A stretch of 45,087 bases of DNA from Chitinispirillum sp. Its GTDB lineage: Bacteria > Fibrobacterota > Chitinivibrionia > Chitinivibrionales > Chitinispirillaceae. Position numbers and translations under genes: made by a program. The stretch's first letter is position 1. Each line of letters opens with the position of its first letter. Positions 32,658 through 42,056 of the stretch are shown piece after piece. The notes under the pieces were generated by a model that did not search any database, was not told the origin of the DNA, and saw nothing but the letters and a program-made list of their open reading frames with translations. Location: NCBI GenBank assembly GCA_007115975.1, contig SKJJ01000020.1:1-45087 (forward strand). The letters run 5' to 3'.

Positions 32658-35600
32658 CGGTACCCTTCCAGTTTAGCGAGTGGTATTATCTTTTGTACTG
32701 TAGCTCTTCTGCTCTTAGCCGTTAGTTTAGCGAAATAGGTACCATTAGCCAGCCGGTAACCGTTTCTGTCTCTGCCATTCCACTCTATCTCCTGATAGCC
32801 GATAAGATCAGAGTAGCGCCAGTTGTTGATGTTTCTTCCGCTTGCAGTGTAAAGCGTAAGCTCTACATCCGAAAGGTCGGTAAGCAGGAATGCAAAACGG
32901 ATTTGCTGTGATGTACCGTCAGGGTATGTCTGTGCGGTAAACGGATTGGGGTGACAGGCGAAAAATTTGATTTTCAGATCTTCTCCCGGCATATAGGCAA
33001 AAGTTACTTCATTAACATTACCGGCAAGGTCCGCTGCCACAACCGTAAGTGAATCAATGGAGCGCTGCGAAGTGGGGTAAACTGTAACATTGAGATGTTC
33101 GGGAGTTTCTGCCGCATTGAGTGCAGAATGGCTGCCCTCAGACAGTTCTTCATTGTTTAACCAAAGCTCCACAGATGAAGAATTTATCCCGGAGGGATCA
33201 GAAATAATCACATTAAAGGGTCTGTCTTTTGCCACATAGTCCAGGAAGTTAAGTTCCCGTCCGGCAACTGTCAGACGAATCTGTGGCGGAGTGTTATCAT
33301 TAAGGAAGGCAAGACTGTATGGTCCTGATCCTGCCGATTTGAATTCAATCGCATCACTGTTTTCTGCTGGGCTGCCTGCATATCTCCATACATTTGCAAC
33401 CGAATCAAACTGCATTACCGAAGGCGATAGTGTCTGATTCTGACTGCCAGGAGCACCAGTGCTCTGTTGCGGTCTCAATGACCACAACAGTGTATCGCCC
33501 TCCGCTAACGGTGGACGTATTCCCAAATGGAAACTGCTTAAAGAGTCTTTGCCAAGGGCAATCCATTGTGATGTGGTTCTCAGGGGCTGAGTGTTACCTA
33601 AATCCCGGGAGAAAATAAATACCCGGTGTCTGCTGTTGAGCTCTTCAAAAGGACTTAGCCCAAGCCCTTTGCCGTATGATTCCACTGTATCGGAAGGCAG
33701 CCGCAGAGTATCGGAGATGATAGCAAAGTCCAGCACCGCTCTGTTATTGTCGAAGCGTGATTCTGCCAAGTCCTCACCACTGTTTATCAACGCTTCAATA
33801 CTGAAACTACCGCTTGTATCAGGAAATGATATCTCAAAACGGTGTGTTGAGCCCGGGAGGAGCGAATCGGGGGAGGTGAGTTGCCCCAACGCAGATACGC
33901 TCTGCGGCGTCTCTACCCAGTTTATGTCAACAGTATAGGGTGGGGAGGAGGTGTTCCCGACATTGAGTACTTCAAAAGAGATCGCCATGGAATCACCTGT
34001 CCAGAACAGTGAAATAGAATCTTTTGTAAACATAAGGTCGGGTCGGCCAACCACAGGAAATACAAAACGGCTGCTCTCTTTTGAATCTGACCCTGCAATG
34101 ATTCTGAAACGCAACTGCAGAACAGCGGCAGGATCCTCCGAGAGCTCTACCGGGATTTTGGATACTGACGTGTATATGCCGTTGCTGTCCTTTTCCATCA
34201 ATACCCCCTGCACCGAAATTTGCTCTTGATGACGGGGAGCGGTGGTATACAGACAATAAAGCAGTGCATCCGGTGTTTCCGGCGGCACATCAGCCCTGCA
34301 CCTGACCGTTACACTCTCTCCAAGGGCCGGTTGCGGCGGGTCGATATGAAGATCATAAACCATGAAGATGTCCTTGGAAAAGGGGGTGTGCCCACGGATT
34401 TCATCGGTGTTATTCCAGGCATAGGCCCGTATCACTCCATCAGATGTCACCGCATCTTCCTTTAAACTGAACGACTCCTCAAAAATGGCATCCTTAACAT
34501 CCACTATTCTTCTTTCCCACTCCTGATTTCCTGAGAGAACCTGAATGAGAACCTTTCCTTCTGAGACCGGTCCGGTGTTACCACTCACTATCAGAGTATC
34601 ATTGCCGGTAAGAATGTTTTTATTGATAGTAAGCTCCATCGTATCTGCAACGGTAAGCCAGGGCAGCGCCGGATCTCCCAGAAGATTGTATTGTCTGATC
34701 AGGGGAAGGTGCTCCTGGCCATGCTGTACAAGCATTAGTGTTTCCACATGATTTAACAGCTCACCAAGGCTTTCAAAAGAACCTCCGAGTCCCTGCTCCA
34801 GCAAAAGTCTGTTTTTTTTCAGGTTACCACCTCTGGTGGTATAGGCGCTGGCTCCGTAAAATGCGATACTTCCGTTAACCCCGGAGCGCACAAACTCCTC
34901 ACCCAGAGAGCGGTAAAACGTACTCTCAAAAAAACCGGTAAGGCAGGTAAAGCTGAAAACAATGGGTAACTTGCCTCCGGTATTCCAGCTACCGTTGTGA
35001 AGCAGATGGAGATCGTTGTAGCTGAAAAAACGGCTGTCCGACCATACGTTACCGCCCCCATGGCCGTTAAAGTTGAGGATGTGCAAACCTGCATTTATAA
35101 AGTCTGCCATTGTCCTGGTGGAATTAAATTCACTTTTGTACCAGGGAGAATTGGGGTCTGCATCCATGCGCAATATGTTACGTCTGGCGCCGATTACCTC
35201 CGAGGAGACCTCGTCATTGAATAATCTGAATTGCGGCTCGTTGGGTCTGCCTCCTCCTGCAAGAAGAATATTATCACGCCAGAACCCTTTGGTTGGGGCA
35301 TTGATATAATTGACCGTTTTATTCACCATCGTTTCCATCTCTGTTCTGTTTTGAGCCGGAAATCTGCCCACAAACATATCTGGAAAGTTGTTGTCACCCC
35401 TCACCGTAACAAAATAGCCGTCATTGCTCGACGGGCCCCAGCCTGGTGTACGCGATAAATAGGTGGGGATGATATTCCGGTCCTGGTTCTTTTTGTCAAT
35501 ATCATGGGTGGTGTCACCTCCAAGAAGAAGGTAGCGTGGAGGGTTATGAGGTGATAAACTGAAAAGATACTTCAGAAATCGTCTTATGCTCTCAGGGTTG

Positions 35601-37345
35601 CGTATGCCAAATGAGAAGCTGTTGTAGATGTCATCGATATCGACAAATACACTACGAAGACCTCTTGACCGGTGAGTTTCAAGCAACGGCTCAAGAGTGG
35701 TCTTGAAGGAATCAACACTTATGGCTATGTAATCAGCACCCATGAGGGTGTCCCAGGAGCTTGCAATTGTTTCAAGTGACATTGACGGGGTAATACGCTT
35801 TTGTTGGGCCTGGGCAAAATAGCTGGTTGAAGTGTTGACGCTGTCCTGGAAAATAACAGAGTAAACGGTACGGTTATTACGAACGCTTTCATTGATCTGC
35901 ATCTGGGTGAAAATCCTGTTTTTATTGATATCCCACAAATCAACTGAGCCGCTGGTGAAACTGGAAAGCTCGTACTGAACAACAGTAAAAAATGATGACT
36001 CGTTGTTTCTGAAGCTTAATGTGTTATCAAGAGCCCTGTAAATACGTGGGTATGCGATGCGAATCCAGTTTAGAGCTGCTCTGTCGGTAAAACCACGCTG
36101 CTCCTTTAGAAAACTTATTGTGTTGGTGCCTTCTGTTAGAAGAGTTACCGGAAAGGTATCACTTACAAAAAGGTGACTTGTCTGACCATTCCATCGTGCC
36201 TGATTATTGGTTCCGGGAGAATTGCCGTTTACAAGTATGGAAAAGGAGTGATCCATCGGTTCATATGGTATACTGGTAAGGCCCATCATTGCTATTGTTA
36301 TCTGTGCACTTCCTCTGCCGGCAGGGGAGGGAAGATCTATCGTATGGTTGGTAAGATCATCGGTACCGATAAACCCCCAATACCAGTTGTCTATTGTGTC
36401 AATAACGGGTGCACCACTCATTTCTGATGGGTCGTGAATGGAGCCCAGCCACCTTATATCGTTGTCCTGTTCAAAATGAAGTGTGTCATAAAATTCTCTG
36501 GCTATTGTGGCAGAGGTATCAAAGCGTGTGCCGTATTCGGTAAGGTCTCTTCTTTGGGCCCCGGAGACCTCCATGTATCTCTTGCCAGGAGTATCCCCCC
36601 AGCTCAGCCAGTAAATATTGGTGTTGGAATACTGGGTAAAGTAGGAGTGCTCCGCTCTGAGGTGGCGGCCGTAAAATAAAATTTTATCTCCAGAACGGAA
36701 GTAGGTCGAATTGCTTACTGTTGTGTGAATCGGTACTTCCACTCCCTTGTTGAATAATCTGAAGTTTCGAGCTGGTACGGTGCTCACGGGAACGCCAAGC
36801 CCGAGTAGATCATTTGTGCTGAATTGGTAGATCCCATCCCGGTCAACCTCGATCTTGACACCACGAGTATACGGCACCGGTGGAATTTCAACTCTGCTCC
36901 TTTTGGAAATCGGGCTTGTTGATGGGAGGTAGACGACGGAATTACGGATCATAATGTTGTCGTTGTTATATTCGGTAAATGATCCTGAATGTAAGTGCAC
37001 TGTTCCGGTATACTGTTTCTGAGTATGGAGATGGTCTGGGAGCTCTATTTTGACCCACTGCATGTAATGACCACCCTGCCACCCCTCCTCAACTATCGCT
37101 GAAACCAAAGGCGTTGCACTTTGGCCATGGGTTATAAATGCTCCTGTACCCTTAACAGAATTCGTTTCATTTGAGGCGACAGCCAGAAACAGTGCATCTA
37201 GAGGGTGGTTTTCTGGTTTGTTTACCTGGAAAAGGAGGTTTACAGTTGATTCAGAAGTCGATTCAACTGAGTAGTGAATATGCCCGGCTGAATAAGCGAT
37301 ACCTGTGGTCAGACAAAACGATATGAGAAATAAGAGATGTTTCAT
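32654..37345 (-). CDS. C25-family (gingipain/PorU-like) peptidase with C-terminal FlgD-like sorting domain
   Basis: This is a secreted cysteine peptidase of about 1563 residues from the ATG at 37345; a TTG at 37372 is less likely. The signal peptide is KHLLFLISFCLTTGIAYS. After beta-rich N-terminal domains the C25 caspase-like domain is recognisable: YLLLGGDTTHDID, the catalytic His in NFNGHGGGNVW (about 760) and the catalytic Cys in FSFTCLTGFFES (about 797). CARDB-like Ig repeats follow. The last about 100 residues (HPNPFTAQTY ... EWNGRDRNGYRLANGTYFAKL) form a FlgD/type IX secretion sorting-like domain. PorU, the type IX secretion sortase, belongs to this family, so this may be PorU or a secreted protease. 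It lies 4 bases after the preceding gene's stop. Confidence 0.87.
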   Translation of the reverse strand: MKHLLFLISFCLTTGIAYSAGHIHYSVESTSESTVNLLFQVNKPENHPLDALFLAVASNETNSVKGTGAFITHGQSATPLVSAIVEEGWQGGHYMQWVKIELPDHLHTQKQYTGTVHLHSGSFTEYNNDNIMIRNSVVYLPSTSPISKRSRVEIPPVPYTRGVKIEVDRDGIYQFSTNDLLGLGVPVSTVPARNFRLFNKGVEVPIHTTVSNSTYFRSGDKILFYGRHLRAEHSYFTQYSNTNIYWLSWGDTPGKRYMEVSGAQRRDLTEYGTRFDTSATIAREFYDTLHFEQDNDIRWLGSIHDPSEMSGAPVIDTIDNWYWGFIGTDDLTNHTIDLPSPAGRGSAQITIAMMGLTSIPYEPMDHSFSILVNGNSPGTNNQARWNGQTSHLFVSDTFPVTLLTEGTNTISFLKEQRGFTDRAALNWIRIAYPRIYRALDNTLSFRNNESSFFTVVQYELSSFTSGSVDLWDINKNRIFTQMQINESVRNNRTVYSVIFQDSVNTSTSYFAQAQQKRITPSMSLETIASSWDTLMGADYIAISVDSFKTTLEPLLETHRSRGLRSVFVDIDDIYNSFSFGIRNPESIRRFLKYLFSLSPHNPPRYLLLGGDTTHDIDKKNQDRNIIPTYLSRTPGWGPSSNDGYFVTVRGDNNFPDMFVGRFPAQNRTEMETMVNKTVNYINAPTKGFWRDNILLAGGGRPNEPQFRLFNDEVSSEVIGARRNILRMDADPNSPWYKSEFNSTRTMADFINAGLHILNFNGHGGGNVWSDSRFFSYNDLHLLHNGSWNTGGKLPIVFSFTCLTGFFESTFYRSLGEEFVRSGVNGSIAFYGASAYTTRGGNLKKNRLLLEQGLGGSFESLGELLNHVETLMLVQHGQEHLPLIRQYNLLGDPALPWLTVADTMELTINKNILTGNDTLIVSGNTGPVSEGKVLIQVLSGNQEWERRIVDVKDAIFEESFSLKEDAVTSDGVIRAYAWNNTDEIRGHTPFSKDIFMVYDLHIDPPQPALGESVTVRCRADVPPETPDALLYCLYTTAPRHQEQISVQGVLMEKDSNGIYTSVSKIPVELSEDPAAVLQLRFRIIAGSDSKESSRFVFPVVGRPDLMFTKDSISLFWTGDSMAISFEVLNVGNTSSPPYTVDINWVETPQSVSALGQLTSPDSLLPGSTHRFEISFPDTSGSFSIEALINSGEDLAESRFDNNRAVLDFAIISDTLRLPSDTVESYGKGLGLSPFEELNSRHRVFIFSRDLGNTQPLRTTSQWIALGKDSLSSFHLGIRPPLAEGDTLLWSLRPQQSTGAPGSQNQTLSPSVMQFDSVANVWRYAGSPAENSDAIEFKSAGSGPYSLAFLNDNTPPQIRLTVAGRELNFLDYVAKDRPFNVIISDPSGINSSSVELWLNNEELSEGSHSALNAAETPEHLNVTVYPTSQRSIDSLTVVAADLAGNVNEVTFAYMPGEDLKIKFFACHPNPFTAQTYPDGTSQQIRFAFLLTDLSDVELTLYTASGRNINNWRYSDLIGYQEIEWNGRDRNGYRLANGTYFAKLTAKSRRATVQKIIPLAKLEGYR

Positions 37346-37349
37346 AGAT

Positions 37350-38078
37350 TTATTGTACAATAATGCGATCAACTTTTAAAGACTGCCGTTCAAGACCGTT
37401 TGCTTCTACAAATAGTCCGTAATACCAGCTATAATCCTGCAGTTTCAGCACTATACTGTCGGGAATTATCTTCCGGAAACTTACCGGGGTGTTTTCCCCA
37501 CCGTATCCGGTCGTGTCTTCACTTTCCCATACGATACTCTCTGTTTCGTTCCAAATCCTGATCCGGGAATTGGCCGCTCCCTGGATACCAAGTACATGCC
37601 AAAAGAGCATTCCCTGGGCAATGTTGAGCGAATCGAATTGGGGCTGGGGACTGAGAATAAGTGTACATGCAACAGATGTGTCTCCTCTGCGTCCAAGGGA
37701 ATCAACTGCCAGAATCTTGTAAAAGATGCTGTCAAAACCGGTGAACGGGAAGGTGATACGTGAAAGGTCATCGTAGTAATCTGAAATTTGGCTTGGAATA
37801 TTGTGAGCAAGAAGATCGAATGTGGAATCTTGCTGTGTGCGTCTGAGCAGGGTATAGGATCGTGGAGAAAGTGAGTCATCCTGTGGTGGTGTCCAGCGAA
37901 GATAGCTGGCCTCTGAATATCCCTGTACTGTTTTGAATTCCGAAAGCAGTGGATAAGGACCGATAAAGCTTGGGGCTGACAATGTATCCGGCGGTGGCGG
38001 CTCAAAAGTGGGGCATACTGCTTTTAGGCAAAGCAGCGAAACAGCCATAAAGGGAATATATCTCCAAAGCGATTTCAT
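37350..38078 (-). CDS. Secreted protein with fibronectin-like fold, unknown function
   Basis: The 242-residue product has an N-terminal signal segment (FMAVSLLCLKAVC). A Pro-rich stretch follows, then a region resembling a fibronectin type III domain (ASYLRWTPPQDDSLSPRSYT, YYKILAVDSLGRRGDTS-like). A second beta-rich part makes up the rest. The segment LKAVC is a poor lipobox, so export by signal peptidase I or II is undecided. It is coupled upstream to ruvX (ATGA) and downstream to the C25 peptidase (gap of 4 bases). The tight coupling suggests that it works with the peptidase, perhaps as a partner or surface anchor. I do not recognise the family. Confidence 0.8.
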   Translation of the reverse strand: MKSLWRYIPFMAVSLLCLKAVCPTFEPPPPDTLSAPSFIGPYPLLSEFKTVQGYSEASYLRWTPPQDDSLSPRSYTLLRRTQQDSTFDLLAHNIPSQISDYYDDLSRITFPFTGFDSIFYKILAVDSLGRRGDTSVACTLILSPQPQFDSLNIAQGMLFWHVLGIQGAANSRIRIWNETESIVWESEDTTGYGGENTPVSFRKIIPDSIVLKLQDYSWYYGLFVEANGLERQSLKVDRIIVQ

Positions 38079-38488
38079 TGCTGTTCCTCACGGTATCTTT
38101 CCAATATAAGGCAGGCGGCGATTTTGTCTACGAGTGCCTTATTTCGGCGATCTTTTTTTTTTCTGAAGCTCAGCAGCTGGGATGCTTTTTGGGAAGAGAG
38201 ACTCTCGTCAACAAACGCTATGGGCAGTCCGATCTCCTTTTCCACTCTGCAGGCGAATCGTCTGACCTCTTGGCTCATAACCGTCTCTCTGTCCTCGACA
38301 TCAAGAGGAAGGCCAAAAACCAGAACCTGAGGGCTTTCTTCACGAATCAGACTGATCAGGACAGAAAAGTAGTTGTCTCTTTTTTTTCGGTCAATAACTC
38401 CAAGCCCCCTGATACTCCAGCCCTCTTGATCGGTTACAGCAAGACCGATACGGCGTCTGCCGTAATCAATTCCCATGAGTTTCATCAA
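38075..38488 (-). CDS. ruvX: Putative pre-16S rRNA nuclease / Holliday junction resolvase RuvX (YqgF)
   Basis: This is an RNase H-fold protein implicated in 16S rRNA 5' maturation. The 137-residue product has MGIDYGRRRIGLAVTD (catalytic Asp), VFGLPLDVEDRETVMSQEV, and the conserved Glu in FVDESLSSQKA. The C-terminal Asp lies in ALVDKIAACLILERY. Two adjacent Met codons make the exact start uncertain by one residue. It overlaps the upstream SH3/DUF4388 gene by 23 bases and the downstream secreted-protein gene by 4 bases. Confidence 0.92.
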   Translation of the reverse strand: MMKLMGIDYGRRRIGLAVTDQEGWSIRGLGVIDRKKRDNYFSVLISLIREESPQVLVFGLPLDVEDRETVMSQEVRRFACRVEKEIGLPIAFVDESLSSQKASQLLSFRKKKDRRNKALVDKIAACLILERYREEQQ

Positions 38489-39614
38489 ATTCCTTTGTCC
38501 ACTCCATCAATACCTCCAGGGTGGATATTCTGGTATTTGCTGCTTTGGGCTGTTTATTCAGTATGAACCGAAATGTACCGGCCTTTAAATTGAGCATTGA
38601 AAAGACTGCCTCTTTCCCTGTGTCCTTGGATGTACTGGCGTATATTATTTGTCCATCCTGAAAATAGAGCAGTCCAAAAGGTGTTTTACAGTCAACCATG
38701 AGGCACCCCATTTTCCTGCCGATTTCAATGAATTGCAGAACCTCAAGAAGGCTGCCAGCCTCTATGCTTCCTTCCAGTGCCGATTTCTCTACACTTTTAC
38801 GGATTAGCTTGGGGCGCTCCTCTGTGATAATCAGGGGAGTCACAAACTTGAAAATATCACGGTCTGAAAAATAGGTTCCCAGATAGTCAGTGTTCGGAAG
38901 GACATTGCTGCCGATGCTCTTTGTGTCATGAGGAACGTTATAAAAAATGAAGTAGGCGCTGCTTGTTGTTGGTCTTTGGGTAAACAGATCTTCTATTTGG
39001 GTTTGTGTAGCCGGACTTATCTGCCAGTCAATAAGAACAAGGTCCGGAATAGCACTGTTCATGAACTGTTCGGCTTGTTTTAAAGTTGAGGCGACTCGTA
39101 CCGCAAAGCCGATCTCTTTGAAACAATTCTCAAGCGAGACCTCTTCACCGGTAAGCACGTATTGGATAACTTTTTTCTCTCTGGCTATTATCAGTAAGTT
39201 TTTTTCTACGTAGACACTCCGTTTTTTGTACTCCCTGACATATCTGACCGATATAACCGCCGATATAAGCAATACTACCAGCACAACGGTGAGAATAATC
39301 ACCAGGACGATGGTTGCGTCCCGAACAACAAACGATGACTGTGTTGTGATAATTTCGATGTGCTGTTTGTCGATCCAGCCAGTTGTCTCACCGTATTCAA
39401 CTTTACACCATCGTGTGCCTTCCGTTACAATGGGCAGCACATCGCCTCTCTTTACCATGCCTAAAATGGGACTACGGGGATCGGTGTAGTTCTCTCTGAT
39501 ACTGGTGCCTGGTCTGATCACACGCGCATAGAGCACCTCCTGATCCTGTGCCCCGGCTTCAAAACAAAAAAAGAGGCTGGCAGCAAAAAACAGTGCTGAA
39601 TAGAAAATCTTCAC
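38466..39614 (-). CDS. SH3-transmembrane-pseudoreceiver-DUF4388 signalling protein
   Basis: The 382-residue product begins with a signal segment (about 1-22) and a bacterial SH3 domain (about 26-90; VKRGDVLPIVTEGTRWCKVE). A single membrane helix follows (about 100-125; TIVLVIILTVVLVVLLISAV). The cytoplasmic part has a receiver-like domain (about 140-265) with an Asp in LVLIDWQI but no N-terminal acidic pair. It ends in a DUF4388/PatA-N-like domain (about 275-372; LEGSIEAGSLLEVLQFIEIG, GLLYFQDGQIIYA). The order suggests a periplasmic sensor linked to a cytoplasmic effector. The next upstream gene encodes a shorter SH3-membrane paralogue 20 bases away. The signal is unknown. Confidence 0.82.
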   Translation of the reverse strand: MKIFYSALFFAASLFFCFEAGAQDQEVLYARVIRPGTSIRENYTDPRSPILGMVKRGDVLPIVTEGTRWCKVEYGETTGWIDKQHIEIITTQSSFVVRDATIVLVIILTVVLVVLLISAVISVRYVREYKKRSVYVEKNLLIIAREKKVIQYVLTGEEVSLENCFKEIGFAVRVASTLKQAEQFMNSAIPDLVLIDWQISPATQTQIEDLFTQRPTTSSAYFIFYNVPHDTKSIGSNVLPNTDYLGTYFSDRDIFKFVTPLIITEERPKLIRKSVEKSALEGSIEAGSLLEVLQFIEIGRKMGCLMVDCKTPFGLLYFQDGQIIYASTSKDTGKEAVFSMLNLKAGTFRFILNKQPKAANTRISTLEVLMEWTKEFDETHGN

Positions 39615-39634
39615 ACCCGCCTCCCTTTAGGCAT

Positions 39635-40081
39635 TTACGCCGCTTTGTGTTTTCTGTGAAAAAAAACCGCACCTACTGTTACAAAGCTGGCCAGAACTAA
39701 AACAGCGAAAATTGAGATAATTACGGGTACCAGAGGGCTTCTTTGCTGGTCCACCACCACACCGGCTCTTGTCTCAAGGAAACCTACCTGATCTCCCACT
39801 CTCACTCTGTACCATCGCTTACCCTCAGAGATAAGCTCGAGAAAGTCTCCTCTTTTAGGCTGGGTGATAATTTCAGATTTCGGGTCGAGCTCCTTATATA
39901 CATTTGGGAAATGGGTGGTTATTTCAACATACTTCCCCTCTTCTGTTTGGGCCATCTCATCATAATCCTGATGATAGGCGATCTCTTCCTGAGGTGTAGC
40001 ACCAGAAGTCTCTGAATGAACTGAAAAAACCATGGTTGCAAGAAAAAAAGCGGTTAAACTAAAGAGATAAACAGACTTCAT
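39635..40081 (-). CDS. SH3-domain single-pass membrane protein
   Basis: The 148-residue product has a signal segment (SVYLFSLTAFFLATMVFSVH) and an acidic linker. A bacterial SH3 domain lies at about 48-108 (QPKRGDFLELISEGKRWYRV), with a C-terminal membrane helix at about 116-140 and a short basic tail (HRKHKAA). Its SH3 domain shares the KRGD..L.I.EG.RW..V pattern with the next gene, so the two look like tandem paralogues, this one without cytoplasmic domains. They probably share a transcript. SH3 domains of this class often bind cell-wall peptides; the ligand here is unknown. Confidence 0.82.
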   Translation of the reverse strand: MKSVYLFSLTAFFLATMVFSVHSETSGATPQEEIAYHQDYDEMAQTEEGKYVEITTHFPNVYKELDPKSEIITQPKRGDFLELISEGKRWYRVRVGDQVGFLETRAGVVVDQQRSPLVPVIISIFAVLVLASFVTVGAVFFHRKHKAA

Positions 40082-40102
40082 TTAAGAGTCCTCCTTAATA
40101 AT

Positions 40103-41176
40103 TTAGTTGTGTTTAAGTCGTTGTAGTGTGGAAAAAAAAGCTTCACTGGATTCTTGATCGGTAAAATCCAACTCCATTTTTAAATACCACATTGATTCCT
40201 GCACTGCTTTATCTAAATCTAAAGAGCATAATCTCATATAATCCTTTTCTGTTGTGATTATACCTTCTGAATATAATATCCGCTTTTTTATCAAATCACT
40301 CATTTGGAAAACATAATGATCTTTGAAGCAATATGCCATAGAAATTTCAATATGCATGAATTTAATGAGATCTATAAACCGATGGGGGCGTGCTATGCCA
40401 CAAATAAGAGATGGCCTGGTAAAGGGAAGTGTCTCACTCTCAAGCCCTGTTGCACAATTCACCCAACAGAGCGCTCGCTGTTTTAGAATCAATACCGTAA
40501 GATTTCGGAAACGATCCCTTAAACGATCTGCTGTCTTGTTTAAATCCTCAACCGTCTCATCGAAACTCCCTATAACAAGTGCAAGATCTGCCCTGCAAAG
40601 AGAGTTGAGCGACTCGCGCATATAACCCATTGGAATCATGCGATCGGAAAACAGGTCACTGTTGAGGCACACAATATCAAGATCACGTCTTATCCTGCGA
40701 TGCTGAAAACCATCATCCAAAACAAAAATCGTGTTTTCCGGCACCAAATGCCCAAGCTTCTCTGCTACTGTTACCCTTTTTGAACCGATTCCTAACCAGG
40801 ACTGTGGCAGATTTCTATGCAAAAGTGCCGGCTCGTCTCCAATGAGCTCCCACGGTTGGGGCTTCCGGGGCTCTGCGATAACCGGTTGGCGCTCTTTTCT
40901 TCCGTATCCCCGCGATAAAAACGCAACATTGAAGCCCATTTCCATGAGTTTTTTTCCTGTAAGGAGTGCGCAAGGGGTTTTACCCGTTCCACCTGCCCGG
41001 ATACCCCCTATACTTATCACCCTTCGCGGAGCTTTTCGGCAAAGAGATGGGATCAAATCGTATGCTCTGTTGCGGGCTGATGTGCAGAGGCTGTAAAGAG
41101 ATGATGCGGTCTGTGGTAAAAACGTTCTGTTCATCCAGTTTGGGAGCGGTGTTCTGTTTTTAACTGTTGTGCTCAT
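40103..41176 (-). CDS. lpxK: Tetraacyldisaccharide 4'-kinase LpxK
   Basis: LpxK phosphorylates the 4' position of the lipid A disaccharide precursor at the inner membrane. The ATG at 41176 overlaps the prmC stop (ATGA) and is preferred over an earlier start at 41254. About 357 residues. It shows the modified Walker A IGGIRAGGTGKTPCALL, the LSRGYGRK block, GDEPALLHRNLP, and LDDGFQHRRIRRDLDIVCL, all diagnostic of LpxK. Its presence shows the host makes lipid A, so the cell is Gram-negative. No other lpx gene is adjacent. Confidence 0.94.
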   Translation of the reverse strand: MSTTVKNRTPLPNWMNRTFLPQTASSLYSLCTSARNRAYDLIPSLCRKAPRRVISIGGIRAGGTGKTPCALLTGKKLMEMGFNVAFLSRGYGRKERQPVIAEPRKPQPWELIGDEPALLHRNLPQSWLGIGSKRVTVAEKLGHLVPENTIFVLDDGFQHRRIRRDLDIVCLNSDLFSDRMIPMGYMRESLNSLCRADLALVIGSFDETVEDLNKTADRLRDRFRNLTVLILKQRALCWVNCATGLESETLPFTRPSLICGIARPHRFIDLIKFMHIEISMAYCFKDHYVFQMSDLIKKRILYSEGIITTEKDYMRLCSLDLDKAVQESMWYLKMELDFTDQESSEAFFSTLQRLKHN

Positions 41177-42012
41177 GATAAACGGGTTTTGCCTCTTGCA
41201 CTTACAACTCTTGGATGTCCCTGCAGGTCTTTGCGTAAAATAATATCGGTCCATCCGTGTTCATGTAATATATCCTGAACCGCCTCTTTTTGATTATAGC
41301 CGATTTCAAGGTGGATATGGCCCCGATCTATGAGAAAATCTGTTGCACGGGAAGCTAAAACCCTGTAAAAGTCAAGCCCGTCCTCGCCACCAAAAAGCGC
41401 CTTGCGGGGCTCAAAATCCAGCACACTCTTATCCAGACTTTTCATCTCAGTGGCACAGATATAGGGAGGGTTACTCACAAAAAAATCGAATCGTTCGCCT
41501 TTTTTGAAAGCACTGAACATATCGCTGCACAGCAGGTTTATCGCTGAAGAGTTAATTTTGGCCACTCTCAGGGCATCAATTGAGATATCAACCCCAAGAG
41601 CATGCCAGGATGGCCGCTGATTTTTCAGCACTGCTGCAATGATGCCCGAACCGGTGCACATATCTGCAAATCGGCACTGCTCATGTTTGTGGCACAAGAG
41701 AACCGTCTCAACAAGAATCTCTGTGTCAGGACGGGGAATAAGCACCTTGGGGGTAACCGTAAAATCCCGGTCAAAAAAGTATGCTGAGCCCAGAATGTAT
41801 TGAAGCGGTTCATTTTTTAATCTCCGGGTAACGATCCTCTCAAGCTCTGCAGATACATCCGGTTCCAGTTCTTTTTTAGGGGATAGCAACAGCTCAGTTC
41901 TTGAAACCTTAAGTACGCTCTGTAGAATCGTCTCTGCTTCGATGCGACTGAACTCTCCAACGATGGGGCGCAGACGGGCTTCGATATTATGTAGTATGTT
42001 GCCCCTGTTCAT
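41173..42012 (-). CDS. prmC: Release factor glutamine methyltransferase PrmC
   Basis: PrmC methylates the Gln of the GGQ motif in release factors 1 and 2. The 279-residue product has an N-terminal helical substrate-binding domain (about 1-85) and a Rossmann methyltransferase domain. The SAM motif is FADMCTGSGIIAAVL and the catalytic motif SNPPYI is intact. The RPDTEILVE block is also present. It follows prfA on the same strand, the classic prfA-prmC order, with a GC-rich hairpin in the gap. Confidence 0.96.
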   Translation of the reverse strand: MNRGNILHNIEARLRPIVGEFSRIEAETILQSVLKVSRTELLLSPKKELEPDVSAELERIVTRRLKNEPLQYILGSAYFFDRDFTVTPKVLIPRPDTEILVETVLLCHKHEQCRFADMCTGSGIIAAVLKNQRPSWHALGVDISIDALRVAKINSSAINLLCSDMFSAFKKGERFDFFVSNPPYICATEMKSLDKSVLDFEPRKALFGGEDGLDFYRVLASRATDFLIDRGHIHLEIGYNQKEAVQDILHEHGWTDIILRKDLQGHPRVVSARGKTRLS

Positions 42013-42056
42013 TGCAGTCTTTCCTTTTTTTTACGCCTTGGTGCAGAGCCTCCTGT

